From an uncultured Porphyromonadaceae bacterium (GTDB lineage: Bacteria; Bacteroidota; Bacteroidia; Bacteroidales; Muribaculaceae), in assembly GCA_946183895.1 (NCBI GenBank), contig CAMHDX010000044.1, positions 1 to 7,207 of the forward strand: a stretch of 7,207 bases of DNA. The letters run 5' to 3'. The position numbers and the translations under genes were made by a program. The notes below the pieces were generated by a model, which was given only the letters and a program-made list of their open reading frames with translations, did no database searches and was not told the origin of the DNA. This document shows, piece by piece, positions 1-5,854 of the stretch (the stretch's first letter is position 1; each line of letters opens with the position of its first letter).

Positions 1-1610
1 ACGATGAAGCCCTTCACTGCGAAGGTCTTGCCCTCAACCTCGGTCGGGATAATGGTCTCGCTCTTGAAGAACTGGTCGTAGAGCTGAATCTCGGCGGTGC
101 CATCGTTAATCATGGTCTTGCCGTCGGCGGTGCTCAACGTAGCCTCGGGCACCAACATATAGGTGTGAGCCATGTCGGTACCGACTTCCTCAAACGGAAT
201 CTCCTCGGGCTGCACAGGGTCGGTAGTGCCGCTCTTGACAAACGTGTCAGCAACGGGACTCAACTGCTTGGCCTGGTTGTACTCGGTCCAGCTGGCTTGA
301 GCGCCACTGATCACGTCACCGTTGACAAAGGTCTCGTTGAGCTTGCCGAACACCAACGCATAGGTGTTGCCGTTCTTCACATACAGGTAGTTGCCACTCT
401 GGAAGATAGCCACGAGGTCGCTCTCGATCTCGCACACGAGGTTCTTGTCCTTAGCGTACAGGGCGTTGATGTCGGCCACCTTGGGCACAACGACCTCGCC
501 ACCGCCGGTCTTAGTGACCTCGACGGGCAGCAGTTGATAAACAGTGTTCGGAGCCTTGCCGTGCGAACCGACAATAGCAATCACGTCATATTGAGCGTCG
601 TCACCCGGGATGGTGGCGCCCATGTTGTTGAAGTAAGCATACTCAACACCGGCAGCGCTCTTGATGTTGCTGCCGCTGAAGGTGGCAGCCTCCAACTTGA
701 CGAGGTGACCAAACAGGTCATGGCTCAGGGTAGCAGCAGTCAGAGGCTCGGGAGTGACCGAGACAGTGCTGGTCGATGCCTTGAAGTTAGCAGGGTCTTT
801 CAACTCGGGCTCGCCGTCCCAAGTGGTCTTGGTGCCTGAAGCTCCGGCGGGAATGACGTTGCCGCGAGCATACTCTTGACCAACGTTGCCGTAGACCAGC
901 ATGTAGCCGGTAGCGTCCTTGACAAACATGCGTTGTCCACTCTGGGCAAGCACGGTCAGGGCATTGAAGGTAGCAGCTGCGTTATCCTCAAGGGCATTGA
1001 ACTCGGCAATGGTGATGCCATCGCCCGGTTGAGGCTCGGGATCGTCGCCACCTGCGGTGTACTTCACCGGCAGGAACTGATAAGTAACCTCAGTAGCATC
1101 CTTAGCCTTGTATGCACCAATGATTCCGTACACGTCAACAGGGGTGTCATAGACAAGGTCAGCTGCGGTGTAACCCAGGCTGTTGTAGGCAGCACCCTGG
1201 CCGCTTGCATCGCTGATGATAGCGAGGTTCTTGGCACCGCTGGCTGTGGTGGTGTAGCCAAGAGTTGCGCCCTTGATCATGACGAACTTGGCAAAGTTCT
1301 CGGCATTGATGTCGGCAACTTGGATCAGCTCCGGCTCAACCTTAACGGTGCTGGTAGCGGCCTGGAAGCCACCGGTCTCGTACACGCTCAACTCGGGCTC
1401 GCCGTTGTAGGTGGTCTTCTCACCGACAAAGCCGGCGGGAATCACGCTACCCAGGCTGTAGGTTTGACCCGTGTTGCCAAAGATGAGGGCATTGCCGGTC
1501 TCATCTTGCACATACATGTTCTTGTTGTACTGCTTGAGCACGGTCACAGGGTTCTGGAAGACAACCATCGTGCCATCCTCAACGCCCTTGTAGGCTGCGA
1601 TGTTGGCAAC
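1..1610 (-). repeat. Three tandem protein-level domain repeats within the secreted protein
   Basis: The frame encodes three related domains at 1023-1610, 489-1016 and 1-482 (the last cut by the edge), starting about 180-197 residues apart. Shared landmarks in order are an opening helix-like motif (NIAAYKGV / IAEFNALE / ADINALYA), a central strand (NMYVQDETGNALIFGN / RMFVKDATGYMLVYGN / YLYVKNGNTYALVFGK), then IPAG...GEKTTYNGEPEL / IPAG...GTKTTWDGEPEL, and a closing YQFLPVKYT / YQLLPVEVT. The third copy has drifted most and lacks the GEPEL stretch. The similarity is at protein level; I did not see long exact DNA repeats. Confidence 0.75.
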
Positions 1611-2366
1611 CGGAGTTGCGCTCTCAAACACGTAGGCAGCCTCGGCGACATCACTCACCTTGTCGCCCAGGACAGCGATAGCCTTGACGGTGGTGGTGCT
1701 GCTGATGGCGATAGCGCCGCTATACTGAGTGCTGCTTGCACTGGGGGCACTGCCATCGAGGGTGTAGTGGATTGACGCACCGGCGGTGGCGCACTTCAAC
1801 TCGAGGCTGATGGGAGCGTAGTAGGTTCCGGCAGCCACGCTGAAGGTGGGCTTCGCAACAGTGATCTCACCACTGCCACCGGTGGTGACAGTCATCTTGG
1901 TGAAACGATACTGACCGGCGCCGCTGCTGGGACGCACTACAGTGATGGTCACGCTCGAGGCGCTACCGCTCCAAGTGGCGTTGCGGTCGGCACCGAGCTC
2001 GATTGTACCGGTGCTCGCCGACAACTCGGCGATAGTAGTCGGCTTGCTTGCCGACGCGCCGTCAATGGTGATGCCGGTGATGTTTGACGTCGAGGTGATG
2101 GTCATGGTGTTGCCATCGGTTGCGGTAGCCGAGCCACCGTACAGACGCATCTCCTTGGTCGTACCTGCATCGTTGACAAAGTAGGCAGGCTCGGTGCCGG
2201 CGTTGCCCTTGGCGAACGAGATGGTCAACCCACCGGTCGACAACTCGGTAGCCGGCTGAACCTTTGCGTTGCCGTACAATGCAGCAAAGTCCACGACAAC
2301 TTCGGCTGCAAATGCGCTAACACTTGCAAACAAAGCCATCAAGAAAACTGGTAATAATTTCTTCAT
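1..2366 (-). CDS. Large secreted multidomain protein, CHB_HEX_C-like module plus tandem OB-fold-like domains (3' end outside window)
   Basis: The reading frame is open from an ATG at 2366 to the window edge: 788 complete codons and no stop, so the C-terminus is missing. Residues 1-21 form a signal peptide (MKK, hydrophobic core, AFAA cleavage region). Residues 22-165 are a Ser/Thr/Gly-rich, beta-strand-like domain. Residues 170-248 match the chitobiase/beta-hexosaminidase C-terminal (Fn3-like) module, with the hallmark IHYTLDGSAPS and TTTVKAIAV segments. Three diverged copies of one domain follow (about 253-448, 451-626 and 629 to the edge), each with a YVxDxTGxxLxxGN-like core and, in the first two, an IPAG...GEPEL stretch. 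I read these as OB-fold-like domains of the kind common in secreted Bacteroidales proteins. No catalytic motif is visible, so a surface, adhesive or glycan-binding role is inference. Export is Sec-dependent; any C-terminal sorting signal would lie outside the window. It has its own promoter and is separated from the upstream operon by a terminator. Confidence 0.9.
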   Translation of the reverse strand, partial: MKKLLPVFLMALFASVSAFAAEVVVDFAALYGNAKVQPATELSTGGLTISFAKGNAGTEPAYFVNDAGTTKEMRLYGGSATATDGNTMTITSTSNITGITIDGASASKPTTIAELSASTGTIELGADRNATWSGSASSVTITVVRPSSGAGQYRFTKMTVTTGGSGEITVAKPTFSVAAGTYYAPISLELKCATAGASIHYTLDGSAPSASSTQYSGAIAISSTTTVKAIAVLGDKVSDVAEAAYVFESATPVANIAAYKGVEDGTMVVFQNPVTVLKQYNKNMYVQDETGNALIFGNTGQTYSLGSVIPAGFVGEKTTYNGEPELSVYETGGFQAATSTVKVEPELIQVADINAENFAKFVMIKGATLGYTTTASGAKNLAIISDASGQGAAYNSLGYTAADLVYDTPVDVYGIIGAYKAKDATEVTYQFLPVKYTAGGDDPEPQPGDGITIAEFNALEDNAAATFNALTVLAQSGQRMFVKDATGYMLVYGNVGQEYARGNVIPAGASGTKTTWDGEPELKDPANFKASTSTVSVTPEPLTAATLSHDLFGHLVKLEAATFSGSNIKSAAGVEYAYFNNMGATIPGDDAQYDVIAIVGSHGKAPNTVYQLLPVEVTKTGGGEVVVPKVADINALYAKDKNLVCEIESDLVAIFQSGNYLYVKNGNTYALVFGKLNETFVNGDVISGAQASWTEYNQAKQLSPVADTFVKSGTTDPVQPEEIPFEEVGTDMAHTYMLVPEATLSTADGKTMINDGTAEIQLYDQFFKSETIIPTEVEGKTFAVKGFI

Positions 2367-2390
2367 GCTGTAAATAATTGTTTTATAGGT

Positions 2391-2404
2391 TAATAATGTT
2401 ATTA
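2391..2404. repeat. Short AT palindrome in the 5' leader of the secreted-protein gene
   Basis: TAATAA, a 2-base centre, then TTATTA: perfect 6-base arms lying between the predicted transcription start and the ATG at 2366. It could be an operator or a weak leader hairpin. In such AT-rich DNA it may also be chance, so it is listed only as a visible structure. Confidence 0.3.
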
Positions 2405-2430
2405 GTTTGCTTTTAAGGTATAAAAGTTTA

Positions 2431-2461
2431 CAAATATACTACTTTTTCCTCACCTAGCAAA
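2431..2461 (-). promoter_or_regulatory. Bacteroides-type sigma-ABfr promoter of the secreted-protein gene
   Basis: On the minus strand the -7 box TATATTTG (2438-2431) matches TAnnTTTG exactly, and a -33 TTTG lies at 2461-2458 with a 19-bp spacer. Initiation is expected a few bases past the -7 box, giving a leader of roughly 55-60 nt to the ATG at 2366. The leader is AT-rich with no Shine-Dalgarno sequence, as is usual in Bacteroidota. This is the best promoter match in the window and suggests a well-expressed gene. Confidence 0.8.
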
Positions 2462-2518
2462 ATTCCCGTCCCAAATAACCCGATTTTTAACATTTTATGT
2501 GCAAGGTCGTACGATATA

Positions 2519-2565
2519 GCAAGAAAACGGCAAATCAAAATTTATTAAGTTTGCCGTTTTCTTGC
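2519..2565 (-). terminator. Perfect 16-bp hairpin, bidirectional intrinsic terminator
   Basis: Arms at 2519-2534 and 2550-2565 are exact inverse complements across a 15-base AT-rich loop. The GC core (CGGCAAA/TTTGCCG) is flanked by an A-tract on one side and a T-tract (TTTTCTT) on the other, so it reads as a terminator in either direction. It begins about 25 nt after the stop of the Spy-like gene and sits upstream of the next promoter, so it closes the sigma operon and insulates the secreted-protein gene. Confidence 0.85.
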
Positions 2566-2589
2566 CATTTCTGAGACGACGTATGCCCA

Positions 2590-3135
2590 TCAACGGTTGA
2601 AGTCGCCGCGGTCACTGCGGTCGCCTTTAAAACCGCGCTTGCCGCCTCGGGGACCGCGAGGTCCGCCATTGCCGCGGTCATGACCGCCGCGACGGCCCTT
2701 GCGCAGCTTGTCCTGCATATTCTTCTCCACATCGAAGAATTTGCGCAACTGCTTACCGTCAAGCACCTTGGCAAAGCGATCAATGTAGCTTGAGCGTACT
2801 TCAAGCACCATCTTTTGGGCATCAAGGCGCTGCTTCATCACGGCTGCCACGTCGGCGGCGCTCTTCTCCTTCTCGCGCAACTCCTTGTCAGCCTTCTTCT
2901 TGTGGAAGTTGGGGCCACACTTCTCGAGTAGTGCGTGAATCTCGCTGTCGTACTCGCGATAGACCTTCTCGAACTCGGGCTTTTGGGCATCGGTAATCTC
3001 AAGGCGGTACACCATCTCGCGCATCTTGGCGTCAAACAGCTTTTGACGCATTTGCCCGTCGTCGGCGGGCTTGTCCTGGGCAAACGCCACGAGGGCTCCC
3101 ATCACCATCAGGACACTAAAAATCATCTTCTTCAT
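2590..3135 (-). CDS. Secreted Spy/CpxP-like (LTXXQ-type) helical protein with basic Arg/Gly-rich tail
   Basis: 181 residues from the ATG at 3135. Residues 1-19 are a signal peptide (MKKMIFSVLM..., AFA then Q), so the protein is periplasmic. Residues 28-145 are charged and strongly helical, with two LTXXQ-like motifs: ITDAQ at 47-51 and LDGKQ at 125-129, the pattern of the Spy/CpxP/zinc-resistance-associated superfamily. Residues 143-181 form a Gly/Arg/Lys tail with 14 Lys/Arg and 4 Asp. Members of this superfamily act as periplasmic chaperones or as sensors that restrain envelope-stress signalling. It is the last gene after the sigma and anti-sigma genes, 29 bp beyond the anti-sigma stop, which suggests it is the effector or feedback sensor of that module. 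An ATG at 3141 would add two residues. A TTG at 3168 is in frame but would put residues in front of a good signal peptide, so I rejected it. The family call comes from pattern only. Confidence 0.8.
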   Translation of the reverse strand: MKKMIFSVLMVMGALVAFAQDKPADDGQMRQKLFDAKMREMVYRLEITDAQKPEFEKVYREYDSEIHALLEKCGPNFHKKKADKELREKEKSAADVAAVMKQRLDAQKMVLEVRSSYIDRFAKVLDGKQLRKFFDVEKNMQDKLRKGRRGGHDRGNGGPRGPRGGKRGFKGDRSDRGDFNR

Positions 3136-3164
3136 TGTCATAACGTTTTTAAGAGAAATTATTA

Positions 3165-3632
3165 TCAAATGTATAGATTGTCTTCATATTGCTCGAGCAT
3201 GGCGTCATCGCACGATGCGATGAAGTCATCAATGGGGCCCGGGCCGGCGGTGACCTCGGTGGGAACGTCGGTTGACACCTCGGTGTCGAGTATTGAGACG
3301 TCAAGCAGGGCATCGTCGAGTGCGGCATCGTCAGTGACACCAGCCTCAATCGGTTGCTGCGTCTGACCGCTATCAACAATAGTAGTGACATCATTGATTG
3401 CCAGCAACTCGCGCTGAGTCGAAGCAGGCCTCAACAGCACTACCGCTGCCACAATCGCGACGACCGCCACTGCTGCGGCTGCACTCCACCATGTGCGGCG
3501 CCTTGCCGCGCGATGGCGGCGCGCGCCCGCCTCGTTTATAGCCTTGTCGGTAACTCTTGACACCAGTGCGTCAATCTCCTCGGGGCTCTCATTGAACGGC
3601 ATTTGCCGCGTGTAGATCTCTTGCTCTTTCAT
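3165..3632 (-). CDS. Probable anti-sigma factor, single-pass membrane protein
   Basis: 155 residues. Residues 1-47 are a cytoplasmic part ending in a basic run (about 38-46), residues 48-67 are a hydrophobic transmembrane helix (WWSAAAAVAVV...), and residues 68-155 would face the periplasm. The topology, with positive charge on the N-terminal side, is N-in/C-out. The periplasmic part is extremely acidic: from residue 75 to the end I count 20 Asp/Glu and no Lys/Arg, and the end (DDFIASCDDAMLEQYEDNLYI region) looks amphipathic. No zinc HxxxCxxC motif of the ZAS anti-sigma class is present. The function is inferred from position: its ATG overlaps the stop of the sigma gene (ATGA), implying translational coupling, and the same topology is usual for anti-sigma factors. 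Sequence alone would not identify it; a membrane protein of other function in the same regulon is the alternative. Confidence 0.75.
   Translation of the reverse strand: MKEQEIYTRQMPFNESPEEIDALVSRVTDKAINEAGARRHRAARRRTWWSAAAAVAVVAIVAAVVLLRPASTQRELLAINDVTTIVDSGQTQQPIEAGVTDDAALDDALLDVSILDTEVSTDVPTEVTAGPGPIDDFIASCDDAMLEQYEDNLYI
3166..3173 (-). promoter_or_regulatory. Possible internal -7 box for the Spy-like gene
   Basis: TACATTTG on the minus strand fits TAnnTTTG exactly. It overlaps the last codons and stop of the anti-sigma gene, about 30 nt upstream of the Spy-like ATG. No TTTG is found at the expected -33 distance, so it is at best a half-promoter. If used, it would let the Spy-like gene be expressed without the sigma factor. 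Confidence 0.25.
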
Positions 3633-4177
3633 GACTCGTTGCTTGTTATATAGTCCTTAATTCGCTCGGTTGCATAGTGGTAATTGGTCTTGAGCGTGGC
3701 AACGCTCTTGCCGGTGACAGCTGCTATCTGCTCATAGCTCATGTCGTCAAAGTATCGCATGTTGAATGCCATGCGTTGGGTGGTGGGCAGGGTCAATAGC
3801 GCGCGTTGCAGCAGCAATGAGGCTTTGTCGCCATCCACCCGGCTCGGAGCCGGTAGCTTGTCGGCAAGCGCCTCGCCCAGGCTGTCGATGCTCTGAAAAA
3901 TGGAAGTGTGTCGCCTGAGCACCTGCAGAGCCTCGCGGGTGGCGATGCTGTACACCCATGCCATCAGGTCGCCATCGCCATTGTAGCTTGCCAAGCGGTC
4001 AAAAATCTTGATGGCGGTCTCTTGCAATGCGTCCTCGGCGTCATCGTGGTCGACCACGATGCGGCGTATGTGCCAATACAGCGCGCGGCCGTATTGCCTC
4101 ATCAGCAGCCGGTAGCCCTGCTCGCGCCGGTCGTCGCTGCGCATCATTGCCAATATGTCATCGTTCGAAACCTTCAT
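3629..4177 (-). CDS. ECF-type RNA polymerase sigma factor
   Basis: 182 residues, the normal size for a group-4 (ECF) sigma-70 factor. Region sigma2 spans about 21-89, with the conserved DAEDALQETAIKIF core (46-59) that contacts RNA polymerase and a LMAWVYSIATREA segment (71-83) for -10 recognition. A Pro-containing linker (about 90-118) follows, then sigma4 at about 126-177, with the LPTTQRMAF...DDMSYEQIAAVTG helix-turn-helix and TLKTNYHYATERIK recognition helix. There is no sigma1.1 or sigma3. It redirects RNA polymerase to a dedicated regulon and is expected to be held inactive by the membrane protein encoded by the overlapping next gene. A -7 box about 48 bp upstream and an inverted repeat suggest its own promoter, possibly autoregulated. 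The ATG at 4177 is chosen because MKVSNDDIL leads directly into the sigma2 helices. The regulon cannot be read from this window. Confidence 0.93.
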   Translation of the reverse strand: MKVSNDDILAMMRSDDRREQGYRLLMRQYGRALYWHIRRIVVDHDDAEDALQETAIKIFDRLASYNGDGDLMAWVYSIATREALQVLRRHTSIFQSIDSLGEALADKLPAPSRVDGDKASLLLQRALLTLPTTQRMAFNMRYFDDMSYEQIAAVTGKSVATLKTNYHYATERIKDYITSNES

Positions 4178-4224
4178 CGTCGTGATTGTTGATTGCTGAC
4201 ACCCGATAGATGCACGCGGTGGAG

Positions 4225-4232
4225 CAAAGTTA
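4225..4232 (-). promoter_or_regulatory. -7 box of a probable promoter for the sigma operon
   Basis: TAACTTTG on the minus strand fits TAnnTTTG, with about 47 bp to the sigma-factor ATG. The -33 position has no TTTG (AGTT or TTAA at the 17-19-bp spacings), so housekeeping recognition would be weak. Activation by a regulator, or recognition partly by the ECF factor itself, are both possible. The same octamer occurs upstream of the TPR gene. Confidence 0.5.
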
Positions 4233-4241
4233 AAGCCTCGC

Positions 4242-4269
4242 GCACTGTTTTAACTCCATTTAACAGTGC
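4242..4269. repeat. Inverted repeat overlapping the -33 region of the sigma operon promoter
   Basis: GCACTGTT (4242-4249) and AACAGTGC (4262-4269) are exact inverse complements around a 12-base AT-rich centre. The element lies directly upstream of the -7 box at 4225-4232, where an operator or activator site would sit. No U-tract follows in either direction, so a terminator is unlikely. A role as binding site is inference. Confidence 0.45.
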
Positions 4270-4310
4270 CGAGGCGTCGCGGGTTGAGGGAAAAGACTTG
4301 GCTGACGTGG

Positions 4311-4329
4311 GCAGCGGCAATACCGCTGC
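4311..4329 (-). terminator. Small GC hairpin after the lipoprotein gene, possible weak terminator
   Basis: GCAGCGG (4311-4317) and CCGCTGC (4323-4329) pair perfectly over a 5-base loop, 22 nt after the lipoprotein stop. The downstream T-run on the minus strand (TCTTTTCCC) is about a dozen bases away rather than adjacent, so termination would be weak or partial. If it leaks, transcription from the ribH operon could reach the sigma operon. Confidence 0.35.
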
Positions 4330-4350
4330 ATGGACCGACAAAGCCGACGC

Positions 4351-5313
4351 TCAGGGACGTTGCAGGACCACTGCGGTGGAATCGAGGTGCACGAGTTGCG
4401 GCACAAAGTTGAGGCGTAGCGGCACGAGTGCAGGCTCTGCCGGTCCGCATGGCGCCCACAGGTGCTGCCAGTCGCCGGGCTCCTCGTCGCGCAGCACACG
4501 CTGCCAGCGCACGCTATCGCTACTCACATTAACATCGATGATGCGCCACGCGGGGTGCGCTTGCTTCAGCTCCTTGAGGTGGGCAAACTGCCTGCGGTAA
4601 GAGGTGTCGGTGGTGGTCCAGAACAAAATCATGGTCTCGGCGCCGCGCAATGTGATGCTGCGATAGCCCTGCGCGTCATTGTCCACGAGATACAACTCGT
4701 TGAGCGACGAGGCGCGCTCGGCATGGGTCGCGGCAATCGTCTGGGCGGTCATCACCAGCGAATGCGGTCGGGCCTCGGGGTTGATTGAGTCAAGCAGAGC
4801 CATGGCTTGCTCGTCGTGAGTAATGTCGCTGTGGTCAAACAGCAGAATCCATGTCGCCACCGGACTGTCGCGGTGAGCGAGCACATAGTCCCGCGCCGCC
4901 TTGTCCAGCTCGGCACCGGGACGCGGCAGGCTTGCGTGCTCGGCACGCCAACGCGCCCACTCGGCATTGTGCTCATCGCCTTCGACAGTCACCGCGAGGG
5001 GCGACTTCATGTCGCCGCGCACCTTGAGCTGCTCGCCACCGGCGACTACCAGTTGCGCCAGCACTACCCCACCATCGCCTGCCACTGTCACCAGTGTGGG
5101 CTTGTGGGTGCTGCCCTTGAAGCGGAAAACGCCATCGGCAGCGGGACGGATATCGGTCGACACCATGCCGCTGTCGCCCCACCACGTGAGCTTGAGCGCC
5201 GGTGCCTGAACATTGTCGATGGTCATCGCCACGGTGAACTCGCGGTTGCGACCACAGCCCACGAGCGCCAATATCAGCAACAGGTGCAGTACAATAGTGT
5301 TTAATGTTTTCAT
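4351..5313 (-). CDS. Lipoprotein with degenerate thioredoxin-like domain lacking CxxC
   Basis: 320 residues. A lipoprotein signal ends in the lipobox LVGC with the lipidated Cys at 20, so the mature protein is membrane-anchored. Residues about 25-110 are beta-rich with a GVFRFKG motif (61-67), as in the DUF4369-type N-terminal domain of Bacteroidota thiol-disulfide lipoproteins. A helical middle segment (about 115-215) follows. Residues about 222-320 follow the TlpA/AhpC-TSA thioredoxin layout: strand ETMILFW (226-232), helix RQFAHLKELK (241-250), strand WRIIDVNVSSD, and a VP at 304-305 in the position expected for the cis-proline loop. The active-site stretch after FW reads TTTDTSYR, with no Cys. 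The only other Cys is 289. Redox catalysis by the usual mechanism is therefore not expected; a binding or scaffold role is inference. It follows ribH by 32 bp with no promoter seen, so it is probably in that operon. Confidence 0.8.
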   Translation of the reverse strand: MKTLNTIVLHLLLILALVGCGRNREFTVAMTIDNVQAPALKLTWWGDSGMVSTDIRPAADGVFRFKGSTHKPTLVTVAGDGGVVLAQLVVAGGEQLKVRGDMKSPLAVTVEGDEHNAEWARWRAEHASLPRPGAELDKAARDYVLAHRDSPVATWILLFDHSDITHDEQAMALLDSINPEARPHSLVMTAQTIAATHAERASSLNELYLVDNDAQGYRSITLRGAETMILFWTTTDTSYRRQFAHLKELKQAHPAWRIIDVNVSSDSVRWQRVLRDEEPGDWQHLWAPCGPAEPALVPLRLNFVPQLVHLDSTAVVLQRP

Positions 5314-5345
5314 TGCGCGTTGTTATTAAGCAAGCGGTGACACAA

Positions 5346-5834
5346 TTACGGGCGCGAGCGGCGGTTCGCCGCCATTGTGACTGCCGCCATCGCCGCCTCG
5401 ATGCCTTTGTCGCCCACCACGCCGCCGGCGCGGTCAAGGGCCTGCTGCTCATTCTCCACGGTGAGAACACAGAAGATAATCGGCGTGTCGCCCTCGGCGT
5501 TGAGCAACGTGCAGCCCTGCGTCACACTCTGACACACATAGTCGAAGTGCGGAGTGTCGCCACGAATCACGCAGCCGATGATAATCACCGCGTCGACGCC
5601 TTGCATCGCCATGGTGCGCGCAGCATAGGTCAACTCCACCGTGCCGGGCACGTGGCTCAACTTGATATCCGCCTCGGCACAGCCATACTGCTTCAAGGTA
5701 GTCACCGCGCTCTCGGCGAGGCTCCAAGTGATGTCGTGATTCCAGTCGGCAACGACAATGCCAACTCTCAGGTTTTTGACCACCGGCAACTCGGCGAGTT
5801 GCTCCAGCTCGTTTTTTCTTAATATACTTGACAT
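5346..5834 (-). CDS. ribH: 6,7-dimethyl-8-ribityllumazine synthase
   Basis: 162 residues, the full length for the family. It condenses 5-amino-6-ribitylamino-uracil with 3,4-dihydroxy-2-butanone 4-phosphate to give lumazine, the penultimate step of riboflavin synthesis, in the cytoplasm. Diagnostic motifs are VADWNHDIT (28-36, aromatic Trp31 at the position that stacks on the pyrimidine), PGTVELTYAA (63-72), GCVIRGDTPHFDYV (87-100, with His96 matching the catalytic His of the family), LTVENEQQALDR (124-135, phosphate-binding Arg135) and GGVVGDKG (137-144). All expected residues are present, so it should be active; members assemble as pentamers or 60-mer capsids. The ATG at 5834 lies 20 bp after the TPR gene stop with no promoter of its own visible. 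No other riboflavin gene and no FMN riboswitch is in the window. Confidence 0.97.
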   Translation of the reverse strand: MSSILRKNELEQLAELPVVKNLRVGIVVADWNHDITWSLAESAVTTLKQYGCAEADIKLSHVPGTVELTYAARTMAMQGVDAVIIIGCVIRGDTPHFDYVCQSVTQGCTLLNAEGDTPIIFCVLTVENEQQALDRAGGVVGDKGIEAAMAAVTMAANRRSRP

Positions 5835-5854
5835 TTCTACAATTGTTTTACGTA

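Noticed and set aside
165..1775. Two long plus-strand open frames (165-839 and 876-1775)
   Set aside because: They are antisense to the continuous minus-strand frame of the secreted protein, which has a signal peptide, recognisable domains and a promoter. The plus-strand products show no family features; biased codon use in the real gene leaves the opposite strand free of stops.
2367..2589. Small RNA or CRISPR-like repeats in the 223-bp gap
   Set aside because: The gap is explained by a promoter, its leader and a terminator; no repeated spacer pattern is present.
3136..3168. TTG start extending the Spy-like protein by 11 residues
   Set aside because: It would place MIIISLKNVMT in front of a complete signal peptide and overlap the anti-sigma stop; the ATG at 3135 (or 3141) is better.
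3233..3250. GC palindrome-like run (GGGCCCGGGCC) as a regulatory site
   Set aside because: It lies inside the anti-sigma coding sequence and simply encodes a Gly/Pro stretch.
5314..5345. FMN riboswitch or other control element around ribH
   Set aside because: Gaps on both sides of ribH are only 20 and 32 bp, far too short, and no conserved elements are seen.
4807..5822. Plus-strand open frames opposite the lipoprotein and ribH genes
   Set aside because: Opposite strand to genes with clear protein features (lipobox, RibH motifs), with no promoter or domain of their own.
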